A stretch of 64,000 nt of DNA from Pseudoalteromonas sp. R3 (GCF_004014715.1 NZ_CP034835.1:3348001-3412000), one strand, 5' to 3'; positions 16,415 to 26,716 are shown, numbered from the stretch's first letter. Translations and numbers: made by a program. Notes: generated by a model not told the origin, from the letters alone.

Positions 16415-16687
16415 ATGCATCCCGCCGTTTTAAACGCCATTGCCACACTCGTTGCACAAGGTAAAACCCCCACAGTTGCTACTACCAAAGCCAAATTAGC
16501 GGAGCCTGTGGCTATGCCATTGATCATAGCGGGACTGACGACATACAAGAATAACCCGGAAATACTGTCGACATGCGATGACAACCCCAGCCAGCGCGAT
16601 GATTCTGAACAACCCAGTTCTGAAACACAACTTGATCGTATCGAAGCCAAGCTGGATAAGCTGATTGCCCTGCTGGAGTCTCGTTAA
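16415..16687 (+). CDS. small protein, possible DNA-binding N-terminus and coiled C-terminus
   Basis: A 90-residue protein starting at the ATG at 16415 (agaggg seven bases upstream); the 11-codon upstream extension lacks a ribosome site. The first half, AIATLVAQGKTPTVATTKAKLAEPVAMPLIIAGL, has the spacing of the winged-helix segment seen in KfrA-like and plasmid-replication-type proteins (...GK.PTV..VKA.L...). The C-terminus (LDRIEAKLDKLIALLES) is a short heptad coil. It ends one base before the start of the Zn-ribbon gene, so the two are probably co-transcribed. Function is unknown; the fold similarity is inference. Confidence 0.7.
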   Translation: MHPAVLNAIATLVAQGKTPTVATTKAKLAEPVAMPLIIAGLTTYKNNPEILSTCDDNPSQRDDSEQPSSETQLDRIEAKLDKLIALLESR

Positions 16688-16688
16688 T

Positions 16689-17462
16689 ATGTTTGTGGTT
16701 GATCTTACGTTTGACTGTTATCAGGACACCACTCTTGAAAAGGCAGAGCAGGCAATAAACAGGCTCGTCAATGCATTGCGTTTTAATGGCCAGATCATCG
16801 GAGATGAATTTCCTACAGTATTAAAAGAAGGTTTTTTTATCACGCGGGTAATGTGTCCGCTCGAAGATTCACTGCATCCGCTCCACCACAGCCCGTTTGT
16901 GAAACATGCCATTGAACAGCTCCAGCAAGCGGGGTTATTGGCACCTAAAGTCAAAGTAATAGGCCAGGATATCCATGCTAATGGTGCCGATCAGTGCCAA
17001 TCTCCCTCAAGCTATATCCTCTATACCACCTATGTGCACACATGTAGTCCGTTATATTGTGGGGATGACTTCCAGCCAATTCCTTTGTATACCATTCCGG
17101 CTATTGCGAATGGTGATTATAAGGCGTTGATTAAATGGCAAGAAGACTGGCAGGCCTGTGATCAGATCCAGATAAACGGGGCAACCCGGTGCGAATTTGC
17201 CGCACTCAATGAACTAACAAGCCTCGACAGCGATCTTACCCGACGTGGACTGGACCTGAGTAAACGTATTCGTTACCTCACCAAAAAGCCGGTGTATTAT
17301 TATTTGTATCGAGTTGGCGGAGAAAGTCTCGCCCAGGAAAAAGCGCGCACCTGTCCTGGCTGTGGCGCTGACTGGGCATTAGAAGCGCCCTGGTTTGGTA
17401 TTTTTGATTTTAAATGTGATGCCTGCGAACTGGTGTCTAATATATCCTGGGATTTTCAGTAG
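16689..17462 (+). CDS. Zn-ribbon-containing protein (DUF2310 family)
   Basis: A 257-residue protein ending in a four-cysteine zinc ribbon: CPGCGADW ... FDFKCDACELVSNISWDF. The N-terminal region (MFVVDLTFDCYQ...) and the middle block TTYVHTCSPLYCGDDFQPIPLYTIP are typical of the DUF2310 family, a presumed nucleic-acid-binding group found next to syd in related bacteria. I start it at the ATG at 16689, one base after the preceding stop. An inverted repeat (17469-17490, ggtgacg / cgtcacc) lies between its stop and the convergent syd stop and may be a weak shared terminator. Confidence 0.85.
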   Translation: MFVVDLTFDCYQDTTLEKAEQAINRLVNALRFNGQIIGDEFPTVLKEGFFITRVMCPLEDSLHPLHHSPFVKHAIEQLQQAGLLAPKVKVIGQDIHANGADQCQSPSSYILYTTYVHTCSPLYCGDDFQPIPLYTIPAIANGDYKALIKWQEDWQACDQIQINGATRCEFAALNELTSLDSDLTRRGLDLSKRIRYLTKKPVYYYLYRVGGESLAQEKARTCPGCGADWALEAPWFGIFDFKCDACELVSNISWDFQ

Positions 17463-17511
17463 CAAAACGGTGACGTCCTTGCGCGTCACCTCACATGCCA
17501 ACATAGTACGA

Positions 17512-18075
17512 TTAAAACTGTGTCGATAGTTGATTTAAAAAGACTGTCAGATTGGGCGCAAGTACTTTGTGCGGCGCTTTGCCTACCCGCTCTAGACAGA
17601 CTTCTCCTGTGCTCAGCTGCACCGTGATCAATACATCTTCCTGTGCGGTCAGGCCAATAAAGACAGTATCTTCTTGCTTGAGACGTCGCTTCATCAAGAC
17701 ATGACCCGTGATATTTTGTTGCAAACGCTCAAAGTCCTCTTCATTCCAGGCTTGCAGCAACTCTACTTCTTCACCGTCCAGCACGACCAATATATTGCCA
17801 GCGTAAGCCGTGCCATAAAATTCATTCAGCTCAGAACTAAACTGGGTTTCCAGTGCACTGGCCAGCGCATTGAAGTCACCACATGGCGTTCTGGGCACCG
17901 CCTGCCACGCTATCAGACCATCACCTCTGGGTTCTCCAGTTTCACACGGACTGGGCCATTGTGCGTCATGTTGGATCAATGGCCAGTGGCCCTGTGATTG
18001 CTGCACCGAGTTGGCAAATTTATCATGAAGTTCGAGGATCAAAGTGCTCACGCTCATACTGCTATTCTCGCTCAT
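17512..18075 (-). CDS. syd: SecY-interacting protein Syd
   Basis: Syd is a cytoplasmic protein that binds SecY and helps monitor translocon integrity. The 187-residue protein has the family pattern: GHWPLIQHDAQWPSPCETG near residue 35, a long acidic middle (LDGEEVELLQAWNEEDFERLQQNITGH) and the FIGLTAQEDVLITVQLSTGEVCLERVG block. Length is close to the 181 residues of E. coli Syd. It is divergent from queF with 43 bp between starts, the E. coli arrangement. csrB lies beyond it, as in enteric bacteria. Confidence 0.93.
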   Translation of the reverse strand: MSENSSMSVSTLILELHDKFANSVQQSQGHWPLIQHDAQWPSPCETGEPRGDGLIAWQAVPRTPCGDFNALASALETQFSSELNEFYGTAYAGNILVVLDGEEVELLQAWNEEDFERLQQNITGHVLMKRRLKQEDTVFIGLTAQEDVLITVQLSTGEVCLERVGKAPHKVLAPNLTVFLNQLSTQF

Positions 18076-18118
18076 TATTCGCTATAATCGGGGCCATTGT
18101 AACTACTAATGGATCAAC

Positions 18119-18964
18119 ATGACAGACTACAATAACGCCCCTGAGTTAAAAGCTTCCGTACTGGGTAAGACCACGGAATACGCCAGTCACTACGACCCAA
18201 GTCTGCTTCACCCTATTGCGCGTAAGCTCAATCGTGACCAGATAGCCGTAGACGAGCAGGCGTTACCATTTTTTGGTGAAGACATCTGGCATGGCTATGA
18301 ACTGTCCTGGCTTAATCACAAAGGCAAGCCACAGGTTGCCATTGCCCGATTTGTATTCCCCTGTCAGAGCAGCCATATTATCGAATCTAAATCATTTAAG
18401 CTGTATCTGAATAGTTTCAATCAGAGCAAGTTTGCCAGCTTTGATGCGGTGCAAAAAGCATTGCAGCAAGACTTGTCCGCAGCAGCCCAATGCGATGTCG
18501 ACGTTACTCTGTATGGCCCGGACGACCACGACTGCTTGCCCTTTTCAGCCCTACCGGGAGAATGTATTGATGAGCTGGATATTTCGGTGGATGATTATAG
18601 TCCCCGCGACGGCTTACTGGCTCAAGAAAGCGACTCTCAGGTCACTGAAACCTTGCACAGCCACCTGCTTAAGTCTAACTGTCTGATCACCTCACAGCCT
18701 GACTGGGCGAGTATTGTGATCCGTTATGAAGGGAAGAAGATTTGCCGAGAGTCTCTGCTGCGTTATTTAATCTCATTTCGGGATCACAATGAGTTTCACG
18801 AACAGTGTGTTGAACGTATTTATTGCGATTTATTACGTGCATTTGAGCCCAACAAGCTCGAAGTTTATGCACGATACACCCGTCGGGGCGGCCTGGACAT
18901 AAATCCATTCCGCTCCAGCGAGCAAAATAAGACGACCTTTAACGTCCGGATCAATCGTCAATAA
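18119..18964 (+). CDS. queF: NADPH-dependent 7-cyano-7-deazaguanine reductase QueF
   Basis: QueF reduces preQ0 to preQ1 in queuosine biosynthesis. The 281-residue two-domain (unimodular YqcD-type) protein has the catalytic Cys188 in [14 protein letters not shown], with Asp195 in the same motif, and the NADPH-binding [12 protein letters not shown] signature (Glu89 to Phe100). [13 protein letters not shown] near residue 226 holds further substrate-binding residues. A TATAAT (18083-18088) precedes it by 31 bp without a good -35. Its 3' end overlaps the convergent peptidylprolyl isomerase gene by 14 bp. Confidence 0.97.
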   Translation: MTDYNNAPELKASVLGKTTEYASHYDPSLLHPIARKLNRDQIAVDEQALPFFGEDIWHGYELSWLNHKGKPQVAIARFVFPCQSSHIIESKSFKLYLNSFNQSKFASFDAVQKALQQDLSAAAQCDVDVTLYGPDDHDCLPFSALPGECIDELDISVDDYSPRDGLLAQESDSQVTETLHSHLLKSNCLITSQPDWASIVIRYEGKKICRESLLRYLISFRDHNEFHEQCVERIYCDLLRAFEPNKLEVYARYTRRGGLDINPFRSSEQNKTTFNVRINRQ

Positions 18965-19870
18965 ATGCCTTAACCGGCACGGTGACCGCGCACACATCGG
19001 TATGATTGGCCTGGTGTAAAAACCAGGCTTCCGGGCGGTTCTGCCGCGCGGCGATCAGCGCCCGAAATGCCTCACTCTGTGTGTTAAATACCATAAAGCG
19101 TTGCTTGTCTTGTGTGTCTGCCAGCACCTCAACAGCCACAATAGGATTAAAAACCTGCCCAACGGTTGGCGTTCTGTGTAGCCGCTGAACGTGCTCCATT
19201 CCCGCTAATACGCGGCCAAACACAGTAGTGTTTAAATCCAGATAACGCTGTGCAGTTAACGTAAAATAGAATTCACTGCCACCACTGTCTGCACTGTTCT
19301 GACGCGCCATTGCAAACGTGCCGGGGCAATGTGTTTGCCAGGTACGCTTGCCATCTTCACTCTGTGCCACCGCAAACCCATTTAAAAAGCCTGTGCGGGG
19401 GCATAGCCATCATTTAAGCCCAGCTCTGTGATGGTAAGGGCCTCGTCACTGGTGTGGAAAAACTCCGCGGCGATGCTTTTTTTGCCATTAACAGGCTCTC
19501 GCTTGCCGTCTTGATCGCCACCTTGTGCAACAAAGCCTTCGACAAAACGATACATATTGAGGCCCTGGTAGAAGCCCTCCCGGGCCAGCGCCTTAATATT
19601 ATCAACATGTCCCGGTGCCAGCAGAGGGTTCAGCTCAACGTAAACCGGGCCTGTTGGTAGGGTGATCTTAAGCATGTTATCTGCTGCGACTAATCGCCAG
19701 TCATCTTTATCCGCCTGAGCAATGATGCTGGCAGGTGAGCGCTGCTCTTGTGTTATCGTGATGCCGTCAGTCTGTACTTGCCTGTCTGTCGACTGGCAAG
19801 CAGCGAGCGTGAGCATTAACAAGGCTGCCAGGCCCACCGCTTGATTTGTGTTGCGTGTTATTATTGTCAT
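18951..19870 (-). pseudogene. peptidylprolyl isomerase lipoprotein (cyclophilin type), frameshifted in this sequence
   Basis: Two abutting frames together make one cyclophilin-type prolyl isomerase of about 305 residues. The first half has a lipoprotein signal (lipobox LAAC, Cys25) and the start of the fold (PVYVELNPLLAPGHVDNIKALAREGFY, FVAQGGDQDG). The second half continues with CPGTFAMARQNSADSGGSEFYFTL and TVFGRVLAGMEHVQRL. The break lies at a run of five A on the plus strand (19384-19388); adding one base gives ...DGYAPAQAFLNGFAVAQ. It may be a sequencing error; a -1 slip on the T-run would also restore the frame. It is the last gene of the tamA-tamB operon. Confidence 0.85.
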
Positions 19871-20705
19871 TGTATTTTCCTGGTTGATACCACAATTCGC
19901 TGCGTGACAAAGGTGTCTCGGCAGACAAGGTCGGGTTGGGCAAGGTTAGCCTCATGCGTGCGGCTAACTCCAGTTGCTCCAGCTTTTTTGCAAAGTGGCT
20001 GCGAAACAACCACTCGAAGCAGCCATCAGCAATGGCCTGCTCCAGACCGGACTCTAACAAAGTATGTAACTGGATATTGTTTTTATCGACAAACAGATAG
20101 ACGGCAGAAGGATAGGTTATCAACAGATGTGGTTGCACCATGACGTCAGTTCGTGCCGAAAAATCTTCGGCTGCCAGTATATCCAGCGGCACCACGTCCA
20201 GCCGCCTGTTACTCAGCATAGTCATCGCTTTTTGTGTGTCGTGAAATGCCACCACCTGAAGTCCATTGCGCTCAAACACCGCTCTGTCAGGCCAGTCGTG
20301 ACGGAGCCCAAACAGCAGCGGCTTTAACTGCCCCCAATGCTTTATATGCGTGAACTCAGCAGAGCGGTTGGCATCAATAAACAAAATGCGGTACCCCAAT
20401 AACCCTTTTACCAGGGGAATACGTATTGGCAGTGCTTGTTGCTCTCTTTCTTCACTGGTCACGGACCAAAATACATCAATGCCCGATTGCTTACCAAGCA
20501 GGCGTACAGCTCGAGTTTGCGTTGGGATACCTGCAACAGTCTTTAAGCTAACTGGTCGCGGCTGATAGGACAACGCCAATTCAATCAACTGAAGAACATA
20601 AGGATTAGCACCTGATGTCACTCTAATTTCTAGCGGTGCACGGACAGTATACGCTGCGCTCGAAAAGGAGATGCTAAGTATCAGTGCTAACAAAAAGCGG
20701 TGCAT
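19767..20705 (-). CDS. periplasmic substrate-binding-like protein
   Basis: A secreted protein with a cleavable signal (MHRFLLALILSISFSSAAYT) and a type-3 extracellular solute-binding-like fold: LEIRVTSGANPYVLQLIELAL at the N-terminus, LGYRILFIDANRSAEF, and the second lobe with RLDVVPLDILAAEDFSAR and PSAVYLFVDKNN. No permease or ATPase is nearby, so it may act as a sensor or scaffold. Its TAATG start overlaps the tamB stop by one base. As read it overlaps the next gene by 104 bp. Adding one base to the T-run at 19875-19878 would end it at ...YQPGKIQ with an ATGA overlap, so the last ~35 residues are probably an artefact. Confidence 0.8.
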   Translation of the reverse strand: MHRFLLALILSISFSSAAYTVRAPLEIRVTSGANPYVLQLIELALSYQPRPVSLKTVAGIPTQTRAVRLLGKQSGIDVFWSVTSEEREQQALPIRIPLVKGLLGYRILFIDANRSAEFTHIKHWGQLKPLLFGLRHDWPDRAVFERNGLQVVAFHDTQKAMTMLSNRRLDVVPLDILAAEDFSARTDVMVQPHLLITYPSAVYLFVDKNNIQLHTLLESGLEQAIADGCFEWLFRSHFAKKLEQLELAARMRLTLPNPTLSAETPLSRSELWYQPGKYNDNNNTQHKSSGGPGSLVNAHARCLPVDRQASTD

Positions 20706-23700
20706 TATTCGTCCCAGTCAAATTTGTACAGCAGGTCAATACTTTTATACAAACCACTGGTCGCTTCAATATAAAATTTCGAAAAAATCCGGTAGCGTAC
20801 CGCGACCTCACTCAGCGACGCGAAGACACCCACCCGATAACTGACCTGTACACTGGGGGTTAGATAACCCGACACTTCAACTTGGGTATCATCACCACTA
20901 CCCTTGGCCGACAGGTTTACATCCTGTATCCCTATGGTTTCGCCCGCTTTGGCAAAATACCCCTTACTGCGATCTATACTCTGAGACAATAGAAACTGCG
21001 CCAGCATAGTATTGTTATTACTCTGGCCATCACCTAAAGGCTGACCATTGAGCAGGTAAGCCAATGCCTGAGCCTGATCCATTGCTGGCTGTGAATAAAT
21101 CACCAATTCAGGGCTTCGGATACTACCTTTAACTTCAACTCCGGCAACAACACCATTGGCTGTTGTCTCAGGATTACGGATTGCACGCACATTAATATAG
21201 GGCTTGTCCAGCGGACCGTTAAACCCCATCTGACCTGTTTCTATGCTCAGGTCCTGCCCAAATGCTTTGTACCGCCCTTCTCGCAAATTGATCTCACCAC
21301 TGGCCAGTAAGGCCGAAGCAAGCTGCTTTTCTAAAGACAATTCCCCCGTCAGATAAGCGTCCAGACCCATGGCCTTAACCCTGACATCATCCAACAAGCG
21401 TACATCCAAATCGAGCTTATAATCCATCATCTGAGCTGGCGCTCTGGAGCTGGCTCTGTCAACGATGACCTGATCGTCGCTTACAGCAACCACCCCCTGA
21501 GGTAATTCTTCAATCTCTATACGACCATAAGGCACTGTAATCGCCCCGGTTACTTCTGCATACTCACCGTTGTATCGCAATGACAAGTCTGGAGTCACAT
21601 CCAGGGTGACACCGAGTTGAGGTGTCAGAGTTAACTGCTCACCGCTGAGATTTAACTGGGCCCTTATAGCACTGTGCCAATCGACTTCACCACTGAACGC
21701 AACCTGACCCCGTGGCGCCGTGGTAAGTTGTCCAACTAGCTCAGCCTGTTGACCATTCAATTGCACATCAAGATCCAAGTCACTGATAGCTAGGGGAATT
21801 TCACTGGCTCTTAGCTGAATATCTTGACCGCTAAGCTGACCACTTAACTGCGGCAGTGTCAGCGGACCATCGATGTTGACCTGGCCCGCAATGACCCCCG
21901 CCAGCTCCAAATCTGGCCATAATAACCGACGTAGTAAAGGCCGAAATTTACCCAACTCTATGCCTGCTATATTTACAAACCCGCGCACTTTTAGAGGCTC
22001 AACCTGCAGTGGCATCAGCAGCTCACCATTAAAATGGCCCAGCTTCCTGAGCGCCAGCTGCCAATTGGCTTTGGCCTCTTGGGTATCACTGTTAAGTGCC
22101 AGGGAAAAGCGTTCTATTTCAAGTGGTAAGGTTGGTGCTGTTCCCCCCTCGCTATCATCAAGTTGCTCTGAGGCTGCACCATATAATGTGACCTTAGCGT
22201 CGGCCATAGCCAGTTGCCCATCCAGCGTCTCTAACTGGCCCTGCGACCATTTTGCCCCGACACTCCCAGAGAGAATCCCTTTTAGTTCAGCCAGGTTACT
22301 CAGCAACGGGTTAAAATGCGTCAAGTTCAGCTGCTGCAACTCTATGCTCGCCTGACCCTGTGCCCCATGCTGTGCCGCGAAGCAGATCTGCCCGGGTGAG
22401 AGTGTCCAGCATTGACGCGCCACGACTATCTGGTCCGTTTTTACCGTCAATTGTGCTGGCGACATCAACGCCAACTCACTGTTGTTAGAGCGCAACATAC
22501 CGGCATCTAACTGACCATCCCAGACCTGCTGCGCATACTGCCCACTCAATGTCAGGTCAACACTGCTGCTTGAGTTCTCAACCTGTATTGTCAGCTGGTG
22601 GTGATCCTGATCTCCCTGTCCCGCCAAGCTGAGAGACGTAGCAGGTAAATCCCCCTGAGTTACTTCGGACAGAGACACATTCAGGTCAGTCAACCAGTCT
22701 CTGGCCAAATCAAAAGAGAGTGCCAATGTGCCACTACCTACCGACGTATCCTGATACACAAGTTTATCCAGCTGGCTGTGTAGCGTAAGTTTCGGTAAAT
22801 TAACCGGCCCAGTGGCGGTGAATTGTCCCGACAGTTGCACATCCGCAGGCAACACTGCGTTTTTTTGATGCGCCAGTGACAACTCACCACGCACATCCAG
22901 TTGCTGATCGGCTGTGCCCGACAGGGTGAGCTGACTGTCTCCATAACTGAGCTGAGCGGTTTGGATCTCGCCATGTAAATCACTATTTAAGTTACCTCGG
23001 GCAACCAGCTGCAATGGTAAAGCAGCCAGCTGCCCGCTAAGTGTCAACTCATTTACCTGCGCCAGCCACTGCTGGCCATGTTGAGAAAAATCAAGTTGGT
23101 ATGAGCCAGACAATTGGGTCTCATCCAGCTTCAGCCAGGCGCCTAAAGGCAAGGCATGTAGCTCTCCTTCTAACCGGCTACGGATCCCATCTTGCCAGCT
23201 CACCTGGGCACTGAGCTGAGTATGCGCTTCACCCATTGTGACTTCGGCCTTTTGCAACGTCAAAGCAGTGAGTCCGCCGGCAGCTGCCAGGTGTATATCC
23301 AGTTCAGGGTCAGATAAATCAAGTTGCTCACTCAGTTGCACGCCTGCATGTGCATTGACCAAATATTCAACCGCAGTGCCTTGCACGTCGAGTGCCAGCT
23401 GTTGCAACGTATTACCTGAGCCTAAAGCAAGTTGTTCGGCGTTTACTGTCAGTGAGAAAGGCCAGTTTGGCACAGCCGGACTTAGACTCAAGGCGATTTT
23501 ACCCTGCCTATTACCAGAAAGCGTAGCGGCCAGATCCAATTGATTAAGGTTGCCTTTAAATGTGAGGCTACTCTGATAATCAGAATGCTCATGCTCCAGC
23601 GCTCCCGACAACGCCCAGTTACTTAAGTCTGCTTGCGCTGTCAGAGCCAATTGGTGTGAGAGGTAAGTCAGTGACAAATGTTGAATCGACAACTCAGAGT

Positions 23701-24421
23701 GCTCAGCAGCAGCACTGAGCCTAAGCTGCTTCAGGGCCTGTAACTCGCCCTCATAAGGGTGGTAGCTCAGCTCAGCTACTGTTAACTTCTCTACGCTGAC
23801 AGCCATGGGAAGTTGTATGACAGGCAATGATAATCCGGGGATCTCTGTCGGCATAACAAAAGGAGCTGTAGGAGCTGGCGCTTCAGTTTGCCTGATCCGT
23901 GCACGACTCAGCGCAAGCTTGTTGATTTGCAGACCCTGTTCATCGGCTCTGGCTGCCACTGTCAGCTTACTGAGGCTGACCTCGTGTCCTGCTACCTTCA
24001 ACTCTGCAGTCCCTAACCGAAATTGCTTGATAGCAAAGGAAAATGGTAAGGATAATGGCGCAGTTTTAATCGCTTGCTCAGGCTCAGCTGACACCTCGGG
24101 CTCGCCGACAGGCTTAGCCAGGTATAAGGTTACCTTGTCAGCACTGCCTGACAGACACAAGGTAGCACAGCTAAACCAATCAAGCGACAGGCTTAACTGA
24201 CGAGCATGAAAGGTCACCTGTTCATCCTGAAATTGCACGTCCAGCACAGCATTAGACAGCAGACGCGCCTGAGGTGCGCTGATTTGCAAACCAGTTACAC
24301 TATGATTAGCTCCCCAGACTAATAGTTTGTGACCAGGCAAGGTAAACAACAAGCAAAATACCGCCACACAGATCCCAATGACGATATAGCTAATACGGCG
24401 TAGCCAGACTTTAAATCCCAT
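20705..24421 (-). CDS. tamB: translocation and assembly module subunit TamB
   Basis: An AsmA-like inner-membrane-anchored protein of 1,238 residues that spans the periplasm and works with TamA in outer-membrane assembly or lipid transport. It has an N-terminal signal anchor (about residues 9-29, ISYIVIGICVAVFCLLFTLPG), a very long repetitive beta-rich region full of LSGQ/L..QLDL-type strands, and the C-terminal DUF490/TamB signature (LNLREGRYKAFGQDLSIETGQ-type region near 1,060, then the final VSYRVGVFASLSEVAVRYRI... segment ending LLYKFDWDE). The stop of tamA and the start of tamB share one base (TAATG), showing coupling. Length is close to E. coli TamB (1,259). Confidence 0.95.
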   Translation of the reverse strand: MGFKVWLRRISYIVIGICVAVFCLLFTLPGHKLLVWGANHSVTGLQISAPQARLLSNAVLDVQFQDEQVTFHARQLSLSLDWFSCATLCLSGSADKVTLYLAKPVGEPEVSAEPEQAIKTAPLSLPFSFAIKQFRLGTAELKVAGHEVSLSKLTVAARADEQGLQINKLALSRARIRQTEAPAPTAPFVMPTEIPGLSLPVIQLPMAVSVEKLTVAELSYHPYEGELQALKQLRLSAAAEHSELSIQHLSLTYLSHQLALTAQADLSNWALSGALEHEHSDYQSSLTFKGNLNQLDLAATLSGNRQGKIALSLSPAVPNWPFSLTVNAEQLALGSGNTLQQLALDVQGTAVEYLVNAHAGVQLSEQLDLSDPELDIHLAAAGGLTALTLQKAEVTMGEAHTQLSAQVSWQDGIRSRLEGELHALPLGAWLKLDETQLSGSYQLDFSQHGQQWLAQVNELTLSGQLAALPLQLVARGNLNSDLHGEIQTAQLSYGDSQLTLSGTADQQLDVRGELSLAHQKNAVLPADVQLSGQFTATGPVNLPKLTLHSQLDKLVYQDTSVGSGTLALSFDLARDWLTDLNVSLSEVTQGDLPATSLSLAGQGDQDHHQLTIQVENSSSSVDLTLSGQYAQQVWDGQLDAGMLRSNNSELALMSPAQLTVKTDQIVVARQCWTLSPGQICFAAQHGAQGQASIELQQLNLTHFNPLLSNLAELKGILSGSVGAKWSQGQLETLDGQLAMADAKVTLYGAASEQLDDSEGGTAPTLPLEIERFSLALNSDTQEAKANWQLALRKLGHFNGELLMPLQVEPLKVRGFVNIAGIELGKFRPLLRRLLWPDLELAGVIAGQVNIDGPLTLPQLSGQLSGQDIQLRASEIPLAISDLDLDVQLNGQQAELVGQLTTAPRGQVAFSGEVDWHSAIRAQLNLSGEQLTLTPQLGVTLDVTPDLSLRYNGEYAEVTGAITVPYGRIEIEELPQGVVAVSDDQVIVDRASSRAPAQMMDYKLDLDVRLLDDVRVKAMGLDAYLTGELSLEKQLASALLASGEINLREGRYKAFGQDLSIETGQMGFNGPLDKPYINVRAIRNPETTANGVVAGVEVKGSIRSPELVIYSQPAMDQAQALAYLLNGQPLGDGQSNNNTMLAQFLLSQSIDRSKGYFAKAGETIGIQDVNLSAKGSGDDTQVEVSGYLTPSVQVSYRVGVFASLSEVAVRYRIFSKFYIEATSGLYKSIDLLYKFDWDE

Positions 24422-26156
24422 TACATCTCCGGTCCAATCACAATACTTAAACGGGTGCTCTTACTGTCTTTGCTCAGCCCCCAGGCGTGATCCAGACGGA
24501 TCGGTCCGACCGGCGTCAGATAGCGAAAGCCAAATCCGGTACCCAATGCCCATTTATCCTTAAAGTCATCCGTTGCCGTGCCCGTGTCGACAAACAGCGC
24601 AACACGCCAGTTGGGCATAAACTGGTAGTTATATTCTGCACTCGCTGTAGCAAGATATTTACCGCCTAGCAGCTTACCCTCATCGTCGCGCGGTGCCACA
24701 GACTGATAAGCAAATCCACGGATGCTCTGATCGCCACCGGCAAAAAAGCGCATATTGAAGGGCACGGCTTCAATATCATCGGTCACAATGGCTCCCGCCT
24801 CCAAACGGGTCACAAAGAAGTGTTGTTGTGCTATGTTGCGCAACCAGGCATTTTTCCAACGCACTTTGATCAGGGAAGTCGACGAGACCAAAGATTCACT
24901 GGCCAGCTCAACAGAGATCAGCCGTTCATTGCCCCAGTACGGCAACATACCTCCCAGGCTTTGTTTTTTTGCATAACTCACACCGGGGATCAGCATTTCC
25001 GTTTTCAGGGTTTCGCCGTCCTGTTCACTGGTTTCATGTTCACGCTTTAAAAATGCGGTACGTACCCAATTTCCGGATGTCAACCACTGCCGTTGCACCT
25101 GAATATTCCAGGTCTTGGTATCAACCCCTTCAGTCAGGTCGTCCTGTAACTGATATCCCCCAGAATGCGAAATACATCGTTGTTCGGATCATCCACCGGG
25201 ATTGTGTAGGCACCACTGATATCCTGCTGACGCTGAGAAATATTGAGATCTGATGTCATAGAGTGCCCCCCGCTCGTTATCCAGGGTTTGCTCCATTTGA
25301 AACGGGCTTTCGCACCTAAGTCGGTACTATAGCCTCCGCCTACTTCATAGCTGTTGGCGGGTTTATCGACCAGCTCGACACGAATTGGGACAGTGCCTTG
25401 GTGCCTGAGTTTGAGCAAAGGGTAAACCCGAACACTCTGAAAATAAGGCGTTTCATTCAAGGTAAGGTTATACTGAGAGAGTTTCTGGGCAGCATAAAAC
25501 TCACCCGAGCTAAATGGACTTAACGCTTTGGCAAACGCAACCGCCTTCGACTGCGTCGACAGACGCAATTCTCCAAAACGATACCTTGGCCCCGCCGATA
25601 GTAATAAGGTTGCAGAAACCTGCTGTTGTACGCGATCCACACTCAGCTGTTTTTTCAACCACTGAAAATCAAAATATCCCAGCTCCAGCAACACACTTTC
25701 TATATTCGCTTTAGTCGCTTCATAACGGTCATGTCTTGCCTGCTCACCTACTTTAATAGCTCCTTCTAGTAACCGTGAGCGCAATGCCACTTCTTCAATC
25801 CCCTGCAGCACAATCTCAACTTTGTGCCAGCGCAATGCTATACCAGGGTCCAGAATCAGGGTGACACGCCTAGTCTTCAGGTCAAACGACATGGTGAGCG
25901 AGTGATGATAATACCCCAGCGCTTGCAATGCCTTAGTAACATCTTTACCTATCAGCTTCTTTCTGCGTGGTGTAAACGGCTTGCCTAGATATGTGCTCAT
26001 AAAGCGCATAACATTGTCATATGCTTCATCTGATAGCTCAGCGCCATCAGACATCTGGCTCACAGTAAATTCTGTAATACCTGATGAATCACTGGCCAGT
26101 GCCTGAAACGACAATAGAAGAACAACTAAAATGGCAGTAAACGCAGATAGACGCAC
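24421..26156 (-). pseudogene. tamA: outer-membrane assembly protein TamA, frameshifted in this sequence
   Basis: TamA is an Omp85-family barrel protein that partners TamB. The first frame (25134-26156) supplies a signal peptide and three POTRA-like domains plus the start of the barrel (VGGGYSTDLGAKARFKWSKPW). The second frame (to 24421) supplies the rest of the barrel, with the Omp85 hallmark MRFFAGGDQSIRGFAYQS and the terminal GPIRLDHAWGLS...IGPEM. Adding one C to the run at 25157-25161 joins them as ...RILGGYQLQDDLTEG, giving about 578 residues, the E. coli length (577). The break is therefore most likely a homopolymer error. It is first in the operon tamA-tamB-binding protein-isomerase. 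Confidence 0.92.
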
Positions 26157-26332
26157 TAAATAACCCTAAAATTCACAGTGATATTATAATACCACAGCAA
26201 GATGATGCTGACATGGCGTGGATGTTCATATCACAGTGTTATTTTTGCTCGCTTACATGCAAATTTTTGCGGTCAGTGCTTTTTATTTTGTGTGGGATAG
26301 CGGACAATATCGGTAGCTATATTAACTTGAGT

Positions 26333-26665
26333 ATGATTATGCAATTCCCTGATGATGACAACGGCCAGCTACTTGCTGAAATTGCTGCAGCCGGTGTAGA
26401 TCTCACCCAGATGCACAGCATCGATTTTTTTATTTTGTTCGAACAAAAAGCCGACGCAGAGCGCTTTATGAGCACCATTGCAGAAGATGAGTTGGCACCA
26501 AAGACCAAATTGGATACCTGTCCGGATACCGGTGTATGGGAAGTTGTCACGTCTGTGACCATGGTGCCCGAGCACCAGCTGTTAAGTCAGACCGAGCAAT
26601 ACCTTGAGTCTATCGCAAACAGCCACGAAGGTTATGGTGACGGGTGGGGAATACTCGCTGAGTAA
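26333..26665 (+). CDS. RraB-like ribonuclease E inhibitor family protein
   Basis: A 110-residue acidic protein starting at the ATG at 26333; the frame is open 40 codons upstream, but that part is Cys/Leu-rich and atypical. The family pattern is seen in DFFILFEQKADAERFMSTI, WEVVTSVTMVPEHQLLSQTEQYLESIA and the C-terminal GYGDGWGILAE, comparable to the YDGWGT motif of RraB (YjgD), which modulates RNase E. It is shorter than E. coli RraB (138) and lacks its long acidic tail. The assignment is at family level. It is divergent from tamA and convergent with radD. Confidence 0.65.
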   Translation: MIMQFPDDDNGQLLAEIAAAGVDLTQMHSIDFFILFEQKADAERFMSTIAEDELAPKTKLDTCPDTGVWEVVTSVTMVPEHQLLSQTEQYLESIANSHEGYGDGWGILAE

Positions 26666-26683
26666 CACTCTTACATCTGAATG

Positions 26684-26716
26684 ATGCAGAGCCCGGAATG
26701 CTCTGCATTAGCTTTT
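26684..26716 (+). terminator. probable terminator of the RraB-like gene
   Basis: A 9-bp stem atgcagagc / gctctgcat with a seven-base loop, followed by tagctttt, 18 bp after the stop. It overlaps the convergent radD stop codon region. Confidence 0.6.
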
